DNA of 64,000 nt from contig JADKIH010000002.1 of assembly GCA_016721305.1 (NCBI GenBank), positions 124,001-188,000 on the forward strand, given 5' to 3'. Positions 36,478 through 47,144 of this stretch are shown here, in pieces (the stretch's first letter is position 1; each line of letters opens with the position of its first letter). The notes under the pieces are model-generated. The model was given only the letters and a program-made list of their open reading frames with translations, did not search any database and was not told the origin of the DNA. Source of the stretch: Bacteroidota bacterium (GTDB lineage Bacteria > Bacteroidota > Bacteroidia > AKYH767-A > 2013-40CM-41-45). The translations under genes were made by a program, and so were the position numbers.

Positions 36478-37805
36478 ATGCTAAAAAAAGGCGACAAAAA
36501 AATTATTCGGGCATGGGCATTTTACGATTGGGCGAACTCCAGCTATTCGTTGGTGATCACTTCGGCGCTCTTTCCGATTTACTTCCATGCAGTGACGACG
36601 AATAATAATCCGGGCGGAATGGTTCATTTCCTCGGTCGCACATTCAACAGTGACTCACTTCAATCTTATTCGATTTCATTTGCCTTCTTACTCATTGCTT
36701 CGATTAGTCCATTGCTTTCATCGATTGCAGATTACAGCGGAAAGAAAAAGCGCTTCATGTACTTCTTCAGTACGATGGGCGCGATTAGCTGTTCGGCCTT
36801 ATTCTTCTTTGATTCGATGTCGACACTATGGATCGGCGTTTTGGGTGCGGTGCTTGCGGCCATGGGGTATTCGGGTAGTATCGTTTTTTACAACGCCTTC
36901 CTTCCCGAAATTGCCGAGCCTGAAGATCAGGATAAAGTAAGTGCTAAAGGCTTCGCACTAGGATACATCGGCAGCTCATTGTTACTAATTTTTCGCTCAC
37001 CATGATTTTGTTTCCCGAATGGTACGGAGGAATCGAAAAAGGATTTGCAATTCGACTGGCTTTTCTGCTGGTTGGCGTTTGGTGGTTTGGATTTGCTCAG
37101 TACACATTTGCACATTTACCAGACAATATTTACGAGCGAAAGGACGAGGGCGACTACTTGTTTAACGGTTACCGTGAGCTTCGAAAAGTCTGGGGTGAGT
37201 TAAAGAAGACTTCACGAATCAAAACCTTCCTGCTCTCCTTTTTCTTTTACAATATGGGAGTGCAGACTGTGATGTACGTTGCCACTCTTTTTGGCGATGG
37301 CGAATTGCATCTCGACTCATCTATTCTAATTGCGATCATCCTTATTATCCAATTTGTCGCTATCGGAGGAGCTTATCTGTTCAGCAATCTTTCGAAACGC
37401 TTTGGGAATATTCGTGCACTTTCGATTGCCATAACAATATGGGTTTTCGTTTGTATCGGCGCATTTCTATGCAACAAAAAATACGGAGTAAACGAGCAGA
37501 ATATGTTCATGGGTTTAGCTGCCGTTGTTGGCTTAGTAATGGGTGGAATTCAATCGCTTTCCCGTTCGACTTATTCAAAATTGCTACCTGAAACGATTGA
37601 CCATGCTTCCTACTTCAGCTTCTATGATGTTTGCGACAAAATTGGTACCGTTATCGGAACACTGGCGTTTGGACTAATCAACGAAATGACAGGAAGTATG
37701 CGAAATAGTATAATTGTTCTTGCAGGCTTTTTCTTTATCGGTCTGTTTTTGTTACTTCGCATGCCGAAAAGTGAGCGAAGCATTCAGCCGGTTCTTAATT
37801 CGTAA
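36478..37805 (+). CDS. MFS transporter, UMF1/Atg22-like family (frame broken at 36989-36993)
   Basis: About 442 residues when repaired, with roughly 12 hydrophobic helices. The opening IIRAWAFYDWANSSYSLVITSALFPIYF is the hallmark of UMF1 (Atg22-related) permeases, followed by SISPLLSSIADYSGKKKR. The second part includes FFFYNMGVQTVMYVATLFG and GLVMGGIQSLSRSTYSKL. The frame ends early at 37005; adding one T to the T5 run at 36989-36993 gives LLLIFSLTMILFPEWYGG. Substrate unknown; relatives may export amino acids. Followed after 6 bases by the Fe-S protein gene. Confidence 0.82.
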
Positions 37806-37811
37806 AATACT

Positions 37812-38531
37812 ATGTTAGTCGATATATTCATTCCCTGCTTTGTAGATCAAATGTACCCTCAAGCTGCCTTTAACATGATTAAGGTGCTTGAAAAGGTCGG
37901 ATGCAAAGTCAATTACAACCCCAATCAGACTTGTTGCGGACAACCGGCATTTAACGGCGGTCATTGGGATCAATGCAAAGAAGTAGGAGAGAAATTCATT
38001 CGTGATTTTCCGAATGATCGTTATATCGTTTCTCCATCGGCTTCCTGTGTCGGAATGGTAAAAAATTATTACCCCGAACTCTTCCACAACACGGTATTGC
38101 ATAACGAATACAAAGTAGTGCAGAAAAACATTTTTGAGTTGAGCGATTTTCTTGTAAATGTTTTAAAGGTCACCAATGTCGGTGCAAAGCTTGACGGCAT
38201 CGCTACTTATCACGACTCATGCAGCGGGCTTCGTGAAGTCGGAATCAAAAAAGAACCACGGACACTTTTAGCCAATGTAAAAGGACTTGAGCTTCGCGAG
38301 ATGCCTGAAACAGATACGTGCTGTGGATTCGGAGGAACTTTTTCGGTGAAGTACGAACCTATCGCGGTTGGAATGGCTGAACAAAAAATCAAAAATGCTG
38401 AGACAACAGAAGCTGAGTATCTCATCTCAACGGATCTGTCGTGCCTGATGCACCTCGATGGTTACATTCAGAAGCAGGGTAAAAAAATTAAGATTATGCA
38501 TTTGGCGGATGTACTGGCTTCAGGCTGGTAA
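37812..38531 (+). CDS. LutA/YkgE-like (Fe-S)-binding protein
   Basis: Intact 239-residue protein with two CCG (cysteine-rich) domains: NQTCCGQPAFNGG in the N-terminal half and TDTCCGFGGTFS in the C-terminal half, plus HDSCSGLREVG. Such domains bind a noncanonical 4Fe-4S cluster and occur in LutA (lactate utilisation), GlpC and heterodisulfide reductase HdrB. LutB and LutC are not adjacent, so the lactate role is only an inference. Six bases after the MFS gene, suggesting co-transcription. Confidence 0.85.
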   Translation: MLVDIFIPCFVDQMYPQAAFNMIKVLEKVGCKVNYNPNQTCCGQPAFNGGHWDQCKEVGEKFIRDFPNDRYIVSPSASCVGMVKNYYPELFHNTVLHNEYKVVQKNIFELSDFLVNVLKVTNVGAKLDGIATYHDSCSGLREVGIKKEPRTLLANVKGLELREMPETDTCCGFGGTFSVKYEPIAVGMAEQKIKNAETTEAEYLISTDLSCLMHLDGYIQKQGKKIKIMHLADVLASGW

Positions 38532-39400
38532 TCAGATCAGCTTGTAGTTTTTGTACTCCCCTATTCTCCAGCCGGTGATATTTTCTAGCGACAATTTAAA
38601 TCGCGACTTGAAAGACAATTGTTTTTTAGTCGGGTCAAAATCAAACTTCCAATTCTTAGATGCGATTCTTTGCTCCATTACTTTTGGGTGAGTTCCTTGA
38701 AAATGAGTAAGCGAATCAATTTGCGAGTAATCGAATTCCGAATCTTTCGGGACATTTTTTTCGACCCAGTCATCCGAATGCCAAAGCTTATTAAAGTGCT
38801 TTTGCTTTTCCAATTGCTTCTCCGGCGGTTTTACCCAACCGTAATGATACACGTACGCATCAGTTTCTTTTACGCGTAATGGACGTCCGTCTTTTGAAAA
38901 CCCTGAGCATCACGAAATGAATAAATAGCAGGATCGTTACGAATGATTCGAACTTCCTTTCGATACCATCGAGTAGAATCGCCGACAAAATCGTAGCTGC
39001 CGTAAAAATGCTTGTAGTTAAAAAGAAGACCTTCTACACTTTTATCATCTTTCCACTTCGTCATTGCCTCATGTATTCGACAATGATAATTTTCGTGGAT
39101 AACCTCATCGCCCTGGATATAAAAAGCCCAATCTGCATCAACAGGAATGTGCTTCATAGCTTTATTCGTTTCCTCAGCTAACACTCGACCACCTTCCCGA
39201 AGAGAGTCATCCCACACACTCGGTATAATTCGAATTTTCTCCGAACGAAGTCTGTCTATGAGGTCAACGGTATTGTCTTCGGAATTTCCGACGAGCACGA
39301 TAAGATCATCGCACATTGGAAGAATTGACGAAATGGCTTCTACAATCGGATAATCGAATCGGACTGCATTACGAATAAAAGTGAAGCCACATACTTTCAT
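38532..39400 (-). CDS. Glycosyltransferase family 2-like protein (frame broken at 38892-38895)
   Basis: About 289 residues when repaired. N-terminal MKVCGFTFIRNAVRFDYPIVE and GNSEDNTVDLI, then WAFYIQGDEVIHE, the metal/donor-binding acidic motif of GT2-like enzymes, and NYKHFYGSYDF. The C-terminal part (AYVYHYGWVKPPEKQL) is in another frame; adding one base to the T4 run at 38892-38895 gives DAQGFQKDGRPLRVKETDAYVYHYGW, a continuous match. Acceptor sugar unknown. Two stop codons abut with LutA (convergent), and the ATG is one base past the purB stop, so it is likely co-transcribed with purB. Confidence 0.75.
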
Positions 39401-39401
39401 C

Positions 39402-40745
39402 TTAGATTCCGGTATAATTAAAAGGTGAGATTGCCATCAGTTCCTTCTTGACCTGATCATTCACATCGAGCGTGCGAATGAAGTCATGGAATGATGCCTC
39501 ATTGATTTTAGAATGATTACGAGTGAGCTCTTTTAACTTTTCGTAAGGGTTTGCAATATTCTCACGACGAAGAATTGTTTGAATTGCTTCGGCGATCACA
39601 GACCAGTTAGAAGCAAGATCATCATGCAAGGCCTGCTCGTTTACAATAAGCTTATTAAGACCTTTCATCAACGATCGCAACGCAATAGAAGTATGAGCAA
39701 AAGGAACACCGACATTTCGCAGAACAGTTGAATCGGTTAAGTCACGCTGGAGACGGGAGATTGGCAATTTAGCCGAAAGATGTTCAAGGAAAGAATTCGC
39801 AATTCCCAAATTACCTTCTGAATTTTCAAAATCTATGGGATTCACTTTATGTGGCATTGCCGATGAACCAATTTCGCCGGCTTTGATTTCCTGCTTAAAA
39901 TAATCCATCGAAATATACGTCCACACATCACGATTCAAATCAATCAGAATATTGTTGATTCGTTTAATCGCATCAAACAATGCGCAAAGATTATCGTAAT
40001 GTTCAATCTGCGTTGTGTACTGCTGACGTTTAAGATGCAGTTTGTTTTCAACAAATGAATTTGCGAATTCAGTCCAATTCACTGAAGGATATGCAACATG
40101 GTGTGCATTGAAGTTACCTGTTGCTCCTCCGAATTTTGCCGTGAAAGGAATTTGTCCCATAAGAGCCAGCTGATTGCTCAGACGCTCAATAAAAACACGA
40201 AGCTCTTTTCCTAATCTCGTTGGTGATGCCGGTTGACCATGCGTACGTGAAAGCATCGGAATAGTCCACCACTTCTCGCTAAGGCTCGACAACTTCTCAA
40301 TTACTTCACGAAGCTGTGGCAAGTAAATAGCTGAATAAGCTTCTTTGATTGCCATTGGGAAGGCTGTATTATTTACATCCTGGGAAGTGAGTCCAAAATG
40401 AATGAATTCCATCTCAGTAGAAATTCCCAGTGCCTTTAATTTATCCTTCAAAAAATATTCGAGCGCTTTAACATCATGATTCGTTACTTTTTCGCGAACC
40501 TTGATATCAAGAGCATCTTCTTCAGAGAATTTTTTATAGATATCTCTCAGTTGAGGAAACACTTTTGAATCGACATTTAACAATTGAGGCAAAGGCAATT
40601 CGCAGAGTGCGATAAAGTACTCCACTTCTACCATCAGTCGGTAGCGCATGAGCGCAGATTCGGAAAAATGAAAGGCGTAATCGGAAGTTTGATTCCAGTA
40701 ACGACCATCAACGGGCGAAACAGCATTAAGCGGATGTAATTCCAT
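39402..40745 (-). CDS. purB: Adenylosuccinate lyase
   Basis: Intact 447-residue PurB of the E. coli-like class: MELHPLNAVSPVDGRYWNQT start, EYFLKDKLK, HFGLTSQDVNNTA, the signature GEIGSSAMPHKVNPIDFEN and RLQRDLTDSTVLRNVG. Acts twice in purine synthesis (SAICAR and adenylosuccinate cleavage). A longer frame from 40811 exists, but the ATG at 40745 matches the family start. Confidence 0.95.
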   Translation of the reverse strand: MELHPLNAVSPVDGRYWNQTSDYAFHFSESALMRYRLMVEVEYFIALCELPLPQLLNVDSKVFPQLRDIYKKFSEEDALDIKVREKVTNHDVKALEYFLKDKLKALGISTEMEFIHFGLTSQDVNNTAFPMAIKEAYSAIYLPQLREVIEKLSSLSEKWWTIPMLSRTHGQPASPTRLGKELRVFIERLSNQLALMGQIPFTAKFGGATGNFNAHHVAYPSVNWTEFANSFVENKLHLKRQQYTTQIEHYDNLCALFDAIKRINNILIDLNRDVWTYISMDYFKQEIKAGEIGSSAMPHKVNPIDFENSEGNLGIANSFLEHLSAKLPISRLQRDLTDSTVLRNVGVPFAHTSIALRSLMKGLNKLIVNEQALHDDLASNWSVIAEAIQTILRRENIANPYEKLKELTRNHSKINEASFHDFIRTLDVNDQVKKELMAISPFNYTGI

Positions 40746-40911
40746 CAGCGTCCTATATATAAGAGAGTGTGAATAAGGCCACGAATTTACGATTTTAAAC
40801 GGGAAGGGCAATTTTATGCAAAATAACCGTCATGCGGCTTTCAAAACCAAGCAATTCCGTAAAAAGCCCACATTAAGCTGAGCGGAAAGTTTAAGACCGG
40901 AATTTCGATTT

Positions 40912-41967
40912 CTAGCAAATACGCGGCAATTGTTCGCCGGTCAAATAGTTCACCACACGTTTCCCGCCAATGCGACTTTTCATAATCACCTTTCCCGGAT
41001 TTTCGTGCGTTACCGACCCGATGATAGCAGCATTTACACCATTGGCATCCTTTTTCAAATCGGCGAGAAAGTCATCGGCAATATCCTTTTTAACCACGGC
41101 TAAGAACAAACCTTCGTTAGCTACATAAAGCGGATCGAGTCCGAGCATTTCGCAGGCACCATCGACTTGTTCATCTATCGGAATTAAATTTTGATCGAGA
41201 TAAAAACAGTGACTCGTCAATTCGGCGATTTCATTCAGAACAGATGCTACTCCACCTCTGGTCGGGTCACGCATGAATTTAATATCGGCACCAAATTTCT
41301 CGATCAAACGAAGGACGGTATGGTTGAGATTTACGGTATCACTTTTTATATCGGTATCAAATTCCAGCCCTTTACGTAAACTCATGATGGCGATTCCATG
41401 TGTGGCAATATTTCCACTTACAATAATCACATCGCCTTCTTCAATATTATTGTGGTGAATGTTTGCCTTGGAATGAATCACTCCGATGCCGGAAGTATTG
41501 ATAAAGATTTTGTCGCCTTTCCCCTTCTCTACAACTTTCGTATCGCCCGTTACAATTTTCACTCCGGCGTTATTGGCAGCTTCTTTTATACTCACCATCA
41601 CTTTCCAAAACTCCTCCATCGTAAAGCCTTCTTCGATGATGAAAGCCAGTGATAAATATTTTGCTTCCGCACCGCACATGGCAAGATCGTTTACCGTTCC
41701 GTTTATGGCTAAATCGCCAATGTTCCCTCCCGGAAAAAAAATCGGAGAGATTACGTAGCTATCTGTACTAAATGCGGTTCTGCCTTGCAATGAAAAACTG
41801 GCACCATCATGCTGCTGATCGAGTAAGTCATTTTTCAAAACATCGAACACACCACTTTGAAGTAAACGATGAGTTAGCAAACCACCACTGCCATGCCCCA
41901 AAGTGATTACATCAAAATCAAATTTAGGAATGGGACACTGTAACTGAACTTTCAACTTTTCGCTCAT
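40912..41967 (-). CDS. hypE: [NiFe]-hydrogenase maturation protein HypE
   Basis: 351 residues from ATG 41967 (MSEKLKVQLQCP). ATP-binding AIRS/PurM fold with VITLGHGSGGLLTHRLLQ, TDSYVISPIFFPGGNIGDLA and MRDPTRGGVASVLNE. The C-terminus is PRIC, whose last cysteine is carbamoylated by HypF and dehydrated to the thiocyanate that supplies the cyanide ligands of the active-site iron. The last gene of the minus-strand hyp operon, 7 bases after hypD. The gap to purB (166 bases) shows no strong terminator. Confidence 0.95.
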   Translation of the reverse strand: MSEKLKVQLQCPIPKFDFDVITLGHGSGGLLTHRLLQSGVFDVLKNDLLDQQHDGASFSLQGRTAFSTDSYVISPIFFPGGNIGDLAINGTVNDLAMCGAEAKYLSLAFIIEEGFTMEEFWKVMVSIKEAANNAGVKIVTGDTKVVEKGKGDKIFINTSGIGVIHSKANIHHNNIEEGDVIIVSGNIATHGIAIMSLRKGLEFDTDIKSDTVNLNHTVLRLIEKFGADIKFMRDPTRGGVASVLNEIAELTSHCFYLDQNLIPIDEQVDGACEMLGLDPLYVANEGLFLAVVKKDIADDFLADLKKDANGVNAAIIGSVTHENPGKVIMKSRIGGKRVVNYLTGEQLPRIC

Positions 41968-41974
41968 GATGACT

Positions 41975-43079
41975 TTATACTTTTTCGAGTCTTTCTGTAT
42001 TCGCGTAATGATAATATGCTGCACATGCACCTTCGCTACTCACCATTGGTGCTCCGAGAGGATGTTCGGGCTTGCATCGGCTACCGAAGTTAGGACATTG
42101 TTTTGGCTTTTTCAGACCTTTCATGATATCTCCGCTGATACAGTCCTTATTTTCTTCTGCCAAAGGAATATCGATATTAAATTTCAAACGCGCATTGAAT
42201 TTCTTAAAACGATCATTTACTTCATAACCACTTTGCGGAATATTTCCGATACCTCTCCATACACGGTCGCTGATTTTAAAAACTTCGGAGATCGTACTTT
42301 GCGCTAGTTTATTCCCTTCGCGCTGAACATAGCGCGTATATTGATTCTCCACCTTATACTCTCCATTTTCCAGCTGTATGACGGCCATTAAAATTCCTTG
42401 TAAAAGATCGACCGGTTCGAAGCCGGTAATGACAATCGGACATTGATATTTTTCGGCAACCGGATAATACTCTTCCATTCCCATGATGGTACAGACATGC
42501 CCTGCTGCCAAGAATGCATCGATCTTATTTTCATCGTCGGCCAGAATGGCTTCCATAGCCGGCGGAACTAATACGTGCGAAGCAAGAATACTATAATTAT
42601 CGAGCTGCATTTGATCGGCATGAACGACGCTTAGAGCATTAGCCGGAGCTGTCGTTTCGAATCCCACAGCAAAAAACACAACTTGTTTATCAGGATTTTG
42701 CTTTGCTAATTGAACTGCTTCGAGTGGTGAGTAGAGAATTCTCACGTCCGCGCCCTTCGGCTTTTGCTTCGAGCAAACTCTTTCTGCTTCCCGGAACACG
42801 AAGCATATCACCGAATGAACACAAAATGGTATTGGGCTGTTCCGCTAAATAAACAGCTTCATCGATTACACTTACGCTTGTAACGCAAACAGGGCAACCG
42901 GGACCATGCACCATCGTAATTAGCTTTGGCAGCATATCCAATATTCCATTCTTCACCAGGCTGTGAGTTTGTCCGCCACAGATTTCCATTAACGTCCAAG
43001 GCTTAGTAGTAACACGGCCGATTTCTTTTATCAACTCCTCAACTAATTCAGGATCTCTGTATTCAGATAAGTACTTCAT
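41975..43079 (-). CDS. hypD: [NiFe]-hydrogenase maturation protein HypD (frame broken at 42753-42755)
   Basis: About 367 residues when repaired. Seen: MKYLSEYRDPELVEELIKEI, catalytic/redox cysteines in MEICGGQTHS and HGPGCPVCVT, GFETTAPANAL, and the 4Fe-4S cysteines in the C-terminal DCISGDIMKG...KQCPNFGSRCKPEHPLGAPMVS region. Removing one base from the C3 run at 42753-42755 rejoins LEAKAEG with ADVRILYSPLEAV. HypD with HypC carries the Fe(CN)2CO unit. The break is almost certainly a miscall given the intact operon. Confidence 0.93.
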
Positions 43080-43101
43080 GATTCAACAACTTTAGATAAA
43101 A

Positions 43102-43371
43102 TTAATTTTGAGCCGGCAAATCATCTGTGCCAAGTTCTTCTACTTCACCCATCGCTTTGAGATAGCTGAACACTTTATTAGCTTCCTCTTCGTCGACTTT
43201 ACCTATGGCAACTCCTACGTGAACCAAAACATAGTCGCCGATTTCAACGTCGGAAAGCATACAGAGATTTACATCTTTTTGAATGCCACCAAACGACACC
43301 TTACCTTTTTTGAAAGCCGGATCAACGATCGGTTCAATTGATATAATTTTGCCCGGGATTGCTAAGCACAT
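43102..43371 (-). CDS. hypC: [NiFe]-hydrogenase maturation chaperone HypC
   Basis: 89 residues: MCLAIPGKIISIE with the essential N-terminal Cys2, GGIQKDVNLCML, and the DYVLVHVGVAIGKVDEEEA segment. It binds Fe and HypD and delivers the cluster to the large subunit. Its ATG overlaps the last ten bases of hypF. Confidence 0.93.
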   Translation of the reverse strand: MCLAIPGKIISIEPIVDPAFKKGKVSFGGIQKDVNLCMLSDVEIGDYVLVHVGVAIGKVDEEEANKVFSYLKAMGEVEELGTDDLPAQN

Positions 43372-45712
43372 ACGTTTTGATTTAATATTGATAAAACTGA
43401 TTCTTCCTTTATTTCAACAGAGCTCAATTGAGCCTGTTGACTAATTTGATAACACGCCATTTGTCCGAAACAGATATTCTCATCATTCGGACTTAGCTGT
43501 TGATGAAAATACAACTGCTCATTATCTGTGGCATGATCAAGAAGCAAATCGCATAACAAAGCATTTTGAAACACTCCGCCACTAAATGCCATTTGTTCTA
43601 TACCCAACTGACGACTAACTTCAAAAATTGCTTTAGCCAATGATTGAAACACTTTTCTAGCTATCCAGGCTTGCTCTTTTCCTAGTTCAATATCTTTGAC
43701 AAACGATTGAACGAAACTATACCAGTTCAACTCTTTTCCTTCGAAAGGCAATGTATAATATTCATCGACCTTATCGCTAGATCTTGCCAGAGCTTCCATT
43801 TGCATGGCAGCTTCACCCTCATATGTATTGAACGCTTGTATGCCTAAGATGCAAGCAAGTCCATCCAGGAATCTACCCATCGAACTTGTGAAGAGTTTTT
43901 GCTCCTGTTGAATTGCTTTTGATAAAACGACCATTCCTTTTCCGAGAATGCATTCCGAATTATTTCCTGATGAGAAGGGAAATCCTTCAGCAAGCTCAAT
44001 CCAGATAAGCGCGGCTCTTTACTCATCTTATCACCCATGAGTTGAGGGAAATACTTCAAATGTCCAACTCTACTTATTTGATTTTGACTAAACCTAAAGA
44101 TCTCTCCGCCCCAGATTTGTTTATCTGTTCCGTAGCCGGTTCCATCCCAAATGAAACCAAGAATCGGAGCAGAACTCTTCAGCAAATTATTTTCAGCAAG
44201 CACTGCTCCAAAGTGAGCCATGTGATGCTGCACTTCTGTAGGCTCACCAATACCGGCAAACAGCGCTACTTTCTTTCCATACTGAGAAACCGAATAATTC
44301 GGATGCATGTCGATCAGAACTTTTTCGGGACGACATTTCACAAGTTGATACATGTGATCCAAGGTGTGCGCATAACTTTGTTGAGACTCAAGCGTACCCT
44401 GATCGCCTAAATACTGACTGATGTACAAATTCTCTTTATTCAATATCGCAAAAGATCCTTTCAATTCGCCGCCGGTTGCAAGTACTGTCTTTTCAAAAAA
44501 CTCACTTTTAAACGGAACGGGAAAATAATTCGGAGCAAGTCCTCTACTTCTTCTCAATATTATTTTCCGGCCATTCTTGGAAAATTGAATTACGCTATCA
44601 TCCTGAGGAGTCACAATCTCACGGTCATAGGTGAGAACTAAATCCGCAACGTCGAAAAGATTTTCAAGCGCATCTTCATCTTTATAGATTATTGGCGAAC
44701 CACTGATATTCGCAGACGTGCAAATCATAGGTCCACCAACAGAATTTGACAACAAACTAAGCAATGGCGTTGAAGGAAGCATAACTCCAATCTTGTCCAG
44801 GCCCGGTGCAATTATATCTGCACAAATTAAATTTCCGGACGAAGCTCTTCTTTGACACAGGACAATAGGCGCAGCCTTCGAATTAAGGGCATCTATTTCC
44901 TGCTGCGTTAAAATCACGTCAGCATTTGCGAAATTCGCATCACCATATAATACAGCAAATGGCTTCGCCGGCCTTTGCTTTCTCTCTCTCAAAAGAGAAA
45001 CAACTTTCTCATTAGATGCATCACAAAGCAGCAAGTACCCACCCATCCCTTTTACGGCAATGATTCTACCGGCTCTTATTTCTGATGCAACAATTCCTAA
45101 TATTTTATCCTGACTGCAATCAAGCATCGAAATTCCTGATTGATACAAATGCATTTTGATTGAGCATTCCGGACATGAATTTGTCTGGCTGTAGTGTCTG
45201 CGATTTTCAACATTATTATACTCACTTTCACAGGACGGACACATTATTAATTCAGACATAGTAGTGCCTTCTCTATCGTAAGGCAAAGCCTGAACGATGG
45301 AATATCTTGGTCCGCAGTTCAGACAAGTTGTAAAGGCATATCCAAAACGATTATTATCAGAATTGTTTATCTCCTCTTTACAATTAGGACAAATAGCGAT
45401 GTCGGGAGTGAGAAGAAGATCCGGTTCTTTTTGGGAAGAGCTGTCGGCAATTTCAAATCCGACAAATGACTGCTGATCAACTTGCGCAATTGAGTGAGCA
45501 GTGATAACAGCATTGGAGGGGGCTGAATCAATTACACGACAATAAAAATCTCGGGCTGAATCTTCAGGAGCAGAAAATTCGATATGAACACCATCATTCG
45601 TGTTACTCACCCACCCTGAAAGGTCGAATGATTTTGCTAAACGATAAATGAACGGGCGAAAACCCACACCTTGAACCAAACCTTTTACGTGTATATGATA
45701 GGTATAAAGCAT
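43362..45712 (-). CDS. hypF: Carbamoyltransferase HypF (frame broken at 43917-43920)
   Basis: About 783 residues when repaired. N-terminal acylphosphatase domain (HIHVKGLVQGVGFRPFIYRL), two zinc fingers (CPNCKEE...CLNCGPRYS; CPSCESE...CPECS), a YrdC-like domain (GRIIAVKGMGGYLLLCDA, RPAKPFAV) and the Kae1-like C-terminal domain (HPNYSVSQYG, QHHMAHFGAV, DGTGYG, FSGGVFQNALL). The two frames join when one base is added to the T4 run at 43917-43920. HypF transfers carbamoyl to HypE for CN synthesis. Confidence 0.94.
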
Positions 45713-45742
45713 GGCTCGGCTATTACAATTTGTATTTCGTAC

Positions 45743-46495
45743 TTACACCGTTTCAGGCACAAGCATCTTCGATTTCAACCAGCCATACCAATCCTGAAGC
45801 CCTTCGCCTGAAGTACAACTTACTTCAATGATCTCCAATTTATGATTTACTTTTTTGGCATTAGCTTTTACTTTTTCAATATCAAATGGAACGTATGGCA
45901 ATAAATCTGTTTTATTAATCACGCACAAAGTTGATGAATGAAACATATCAGGATATTTCAGCGGCTTATCGTCGCCTTCAGTCACACTGATAATTACGAC
46001 TCTTTCCTTTTCACCTAAGTCGAACATAGCAGGGCAAACAAGATTTCCTACATTTTCAATAAAGAGAATACTGTTATCCTTTAACTTCATTCCTTCAATT
46101 GCATGCAAGACCATGTGAGAATCCAGATGACAACCCTTTCCGGTATTTATTTGAGCAACCTTAGTTCCGGTTGCGTGAATACGATCGGCATCGTTCGACG
46201 TTTGTTGGTCACCTTCTATCACGGCAAATTCCAGCTCACCCTTCAGATCAGTGAGCGTGCGCTCGAGCAACGAAGTTTTTCCTGAGCCCGGTGAGCTCAC
46301 CAGATTCAGAGCGAAAATATTTTTCGCGTAGAAGTATCCACGGTTTCTTTCGGCCAGCAAATTATTTTGCTGAAGAACATCCTTCTCTACATCAATTATG
46401 GTTTTTTGATTCCCATGAGAATGATCGTGAGAGTGATCACCGTGATGGTGAGTATCTGAATTGCTGCCTGAACTACAGCCACATGTTACGCACAT
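45743..46495 (-). CDS. hypB: Nickel-insertion GTPase HypB
   Basis: Intact 250-residue protein. N-terminal high-affinity nickel motif (MCVTCGCSSG) and a His-rich stretch (HHHGDHSHDHSHG), then a SIMIBI GTPase domain: SSPGSGKTSLLERTL, IEGDQQTSNDADRI, the metal-site CHLDSHM, VGNLVCPA and NKTDLLPY. It inserts nickel with HypA and may store it. Between hypF and hypA, 30-34 bases to each side. Confidence 0.95.
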   Translation of the reverse strand: MCVTCGCSSGSNSDTHHHGDHSHDHSHGNQKTIIDVEKDVLQQNNLLAERNRGYFYAKNIFALNLVSSPGSGKTSLLERTLTDLKGELEFAVIEGDQQTSNDADRIHATGTKVAQINTGKGCHLDSHMVLHAIEGMKLKDNSILFIENVGNLVCPAMFDLGEKERVVIISVTEGDDKPLKYPDMFHSSTLCVINKTDLLPYVPFDIEKVKANAKKVNHKLEIIEVSCTSGEGLQDWYGWLKSKMLVPETV

Positions 46496-46529
46496 AAAAG
46501 TATGTTTATAGTATTTTAGAAAGCACTAC

Positions 46530-46870
46530 TTAGGAAACTACCAAAGATTTTACTCGCAGCTCTTTGCCCTGAGTAATATTAATTAAGTGTCGCCCGCAAG
46601 ATGGACAAGAGTCGTAATAATGTTGTATTGCAAAACCGTATTGCAATCCAGACATTCGGCGCGGCCCTCTATGTGATTTATTGTTCTCTTGGCATTTTCA
46701 AGAACGGTCTCTTTCACCGCCTGATTCCAGGCAAAATCAAGAGCGCTTAATTCTATTCCACTCAAACTGCCAATATCGAGTTCGATTTCTTCTATCGCAG
46801 AAGCACTCGCCTTTTCAGCTTGCTGACGGGCGATATCAATAATGCTCATGACAATTGAAACCTCGTGCAT
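46530..46870 (-). CDS. hypA: Nickel metallochaperone HypA (frame broken at 46630-46633)
   Basis: 113 residues when repaired. N-terminal MHEVSIVMSIIDI with nickel-binding His2 and Glu3, ELDIGSLSGIELSALDFAW, and a zinc finger whose first CxxC (CLDC) is visible. The frame slips in the A4 run at 46630-46633; adding one base gives HYYDSCPSCGRHLINI, restoring the second CxxC, and a C-terminus KELRVKSLVVS with stop at 46530-46532. Works with HypB in nickel delivery. Confidence 0.93.
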
Positions 46871-46877
46871 CGCCTAC

Positions 46878-47090
46878 TTACTTTTTTGTTTGCTCTTTTC
46901 TCTTCTGAGCAAAACGAATGAGAGTAAAAGTTACCACCAATACACCAACACTTGCAAAGATGTGAAGCGGCTCTGAGAAGTAGTGTTTAATAGTGTAACC
47001 ATCATCGTGTCCATGGCCGGGATGCGCAGATGCAAGCATAGGAATCAGAGTAGATGCAATAACAGTTACTGCTGAGAATATTCTTTTCAT
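46878..47090 (-). CDS. Small His-rich exported membrane protein next to the hydrogenase
   Basis: 70 residues from the ATG at 47090: signal peptide MKRIFSAVTVIASTLIPMLASA, a short mature N-terminus HPGHGHDDGYTIKHYF, one transmembrane helix (IFASVGVLVVTFTLIRF) and a basic tail. The HPGHGH motif right after the signal recalls the N-terminus of HupE/UreJ nickel carriers, but the rest of that protein is absent. First gene of the minus-strand hyp operon, 7 bases before hypA. A nickel-related role is inference from position and His content. Confidence 0.6.
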   Translation of the reverse strand: MKRIFSAVTVIASTLIPMLASAHPGHGHDDGYTIKHYFSEPLHIFASVGVLVVTFTLIRFAQKRKEQTKK

Positions 47091-47144
47091 AACGTATGAT
47101 TTTTTTGGATTCAACAATGATAAAGATTTGATCAAGGTGCAAAT

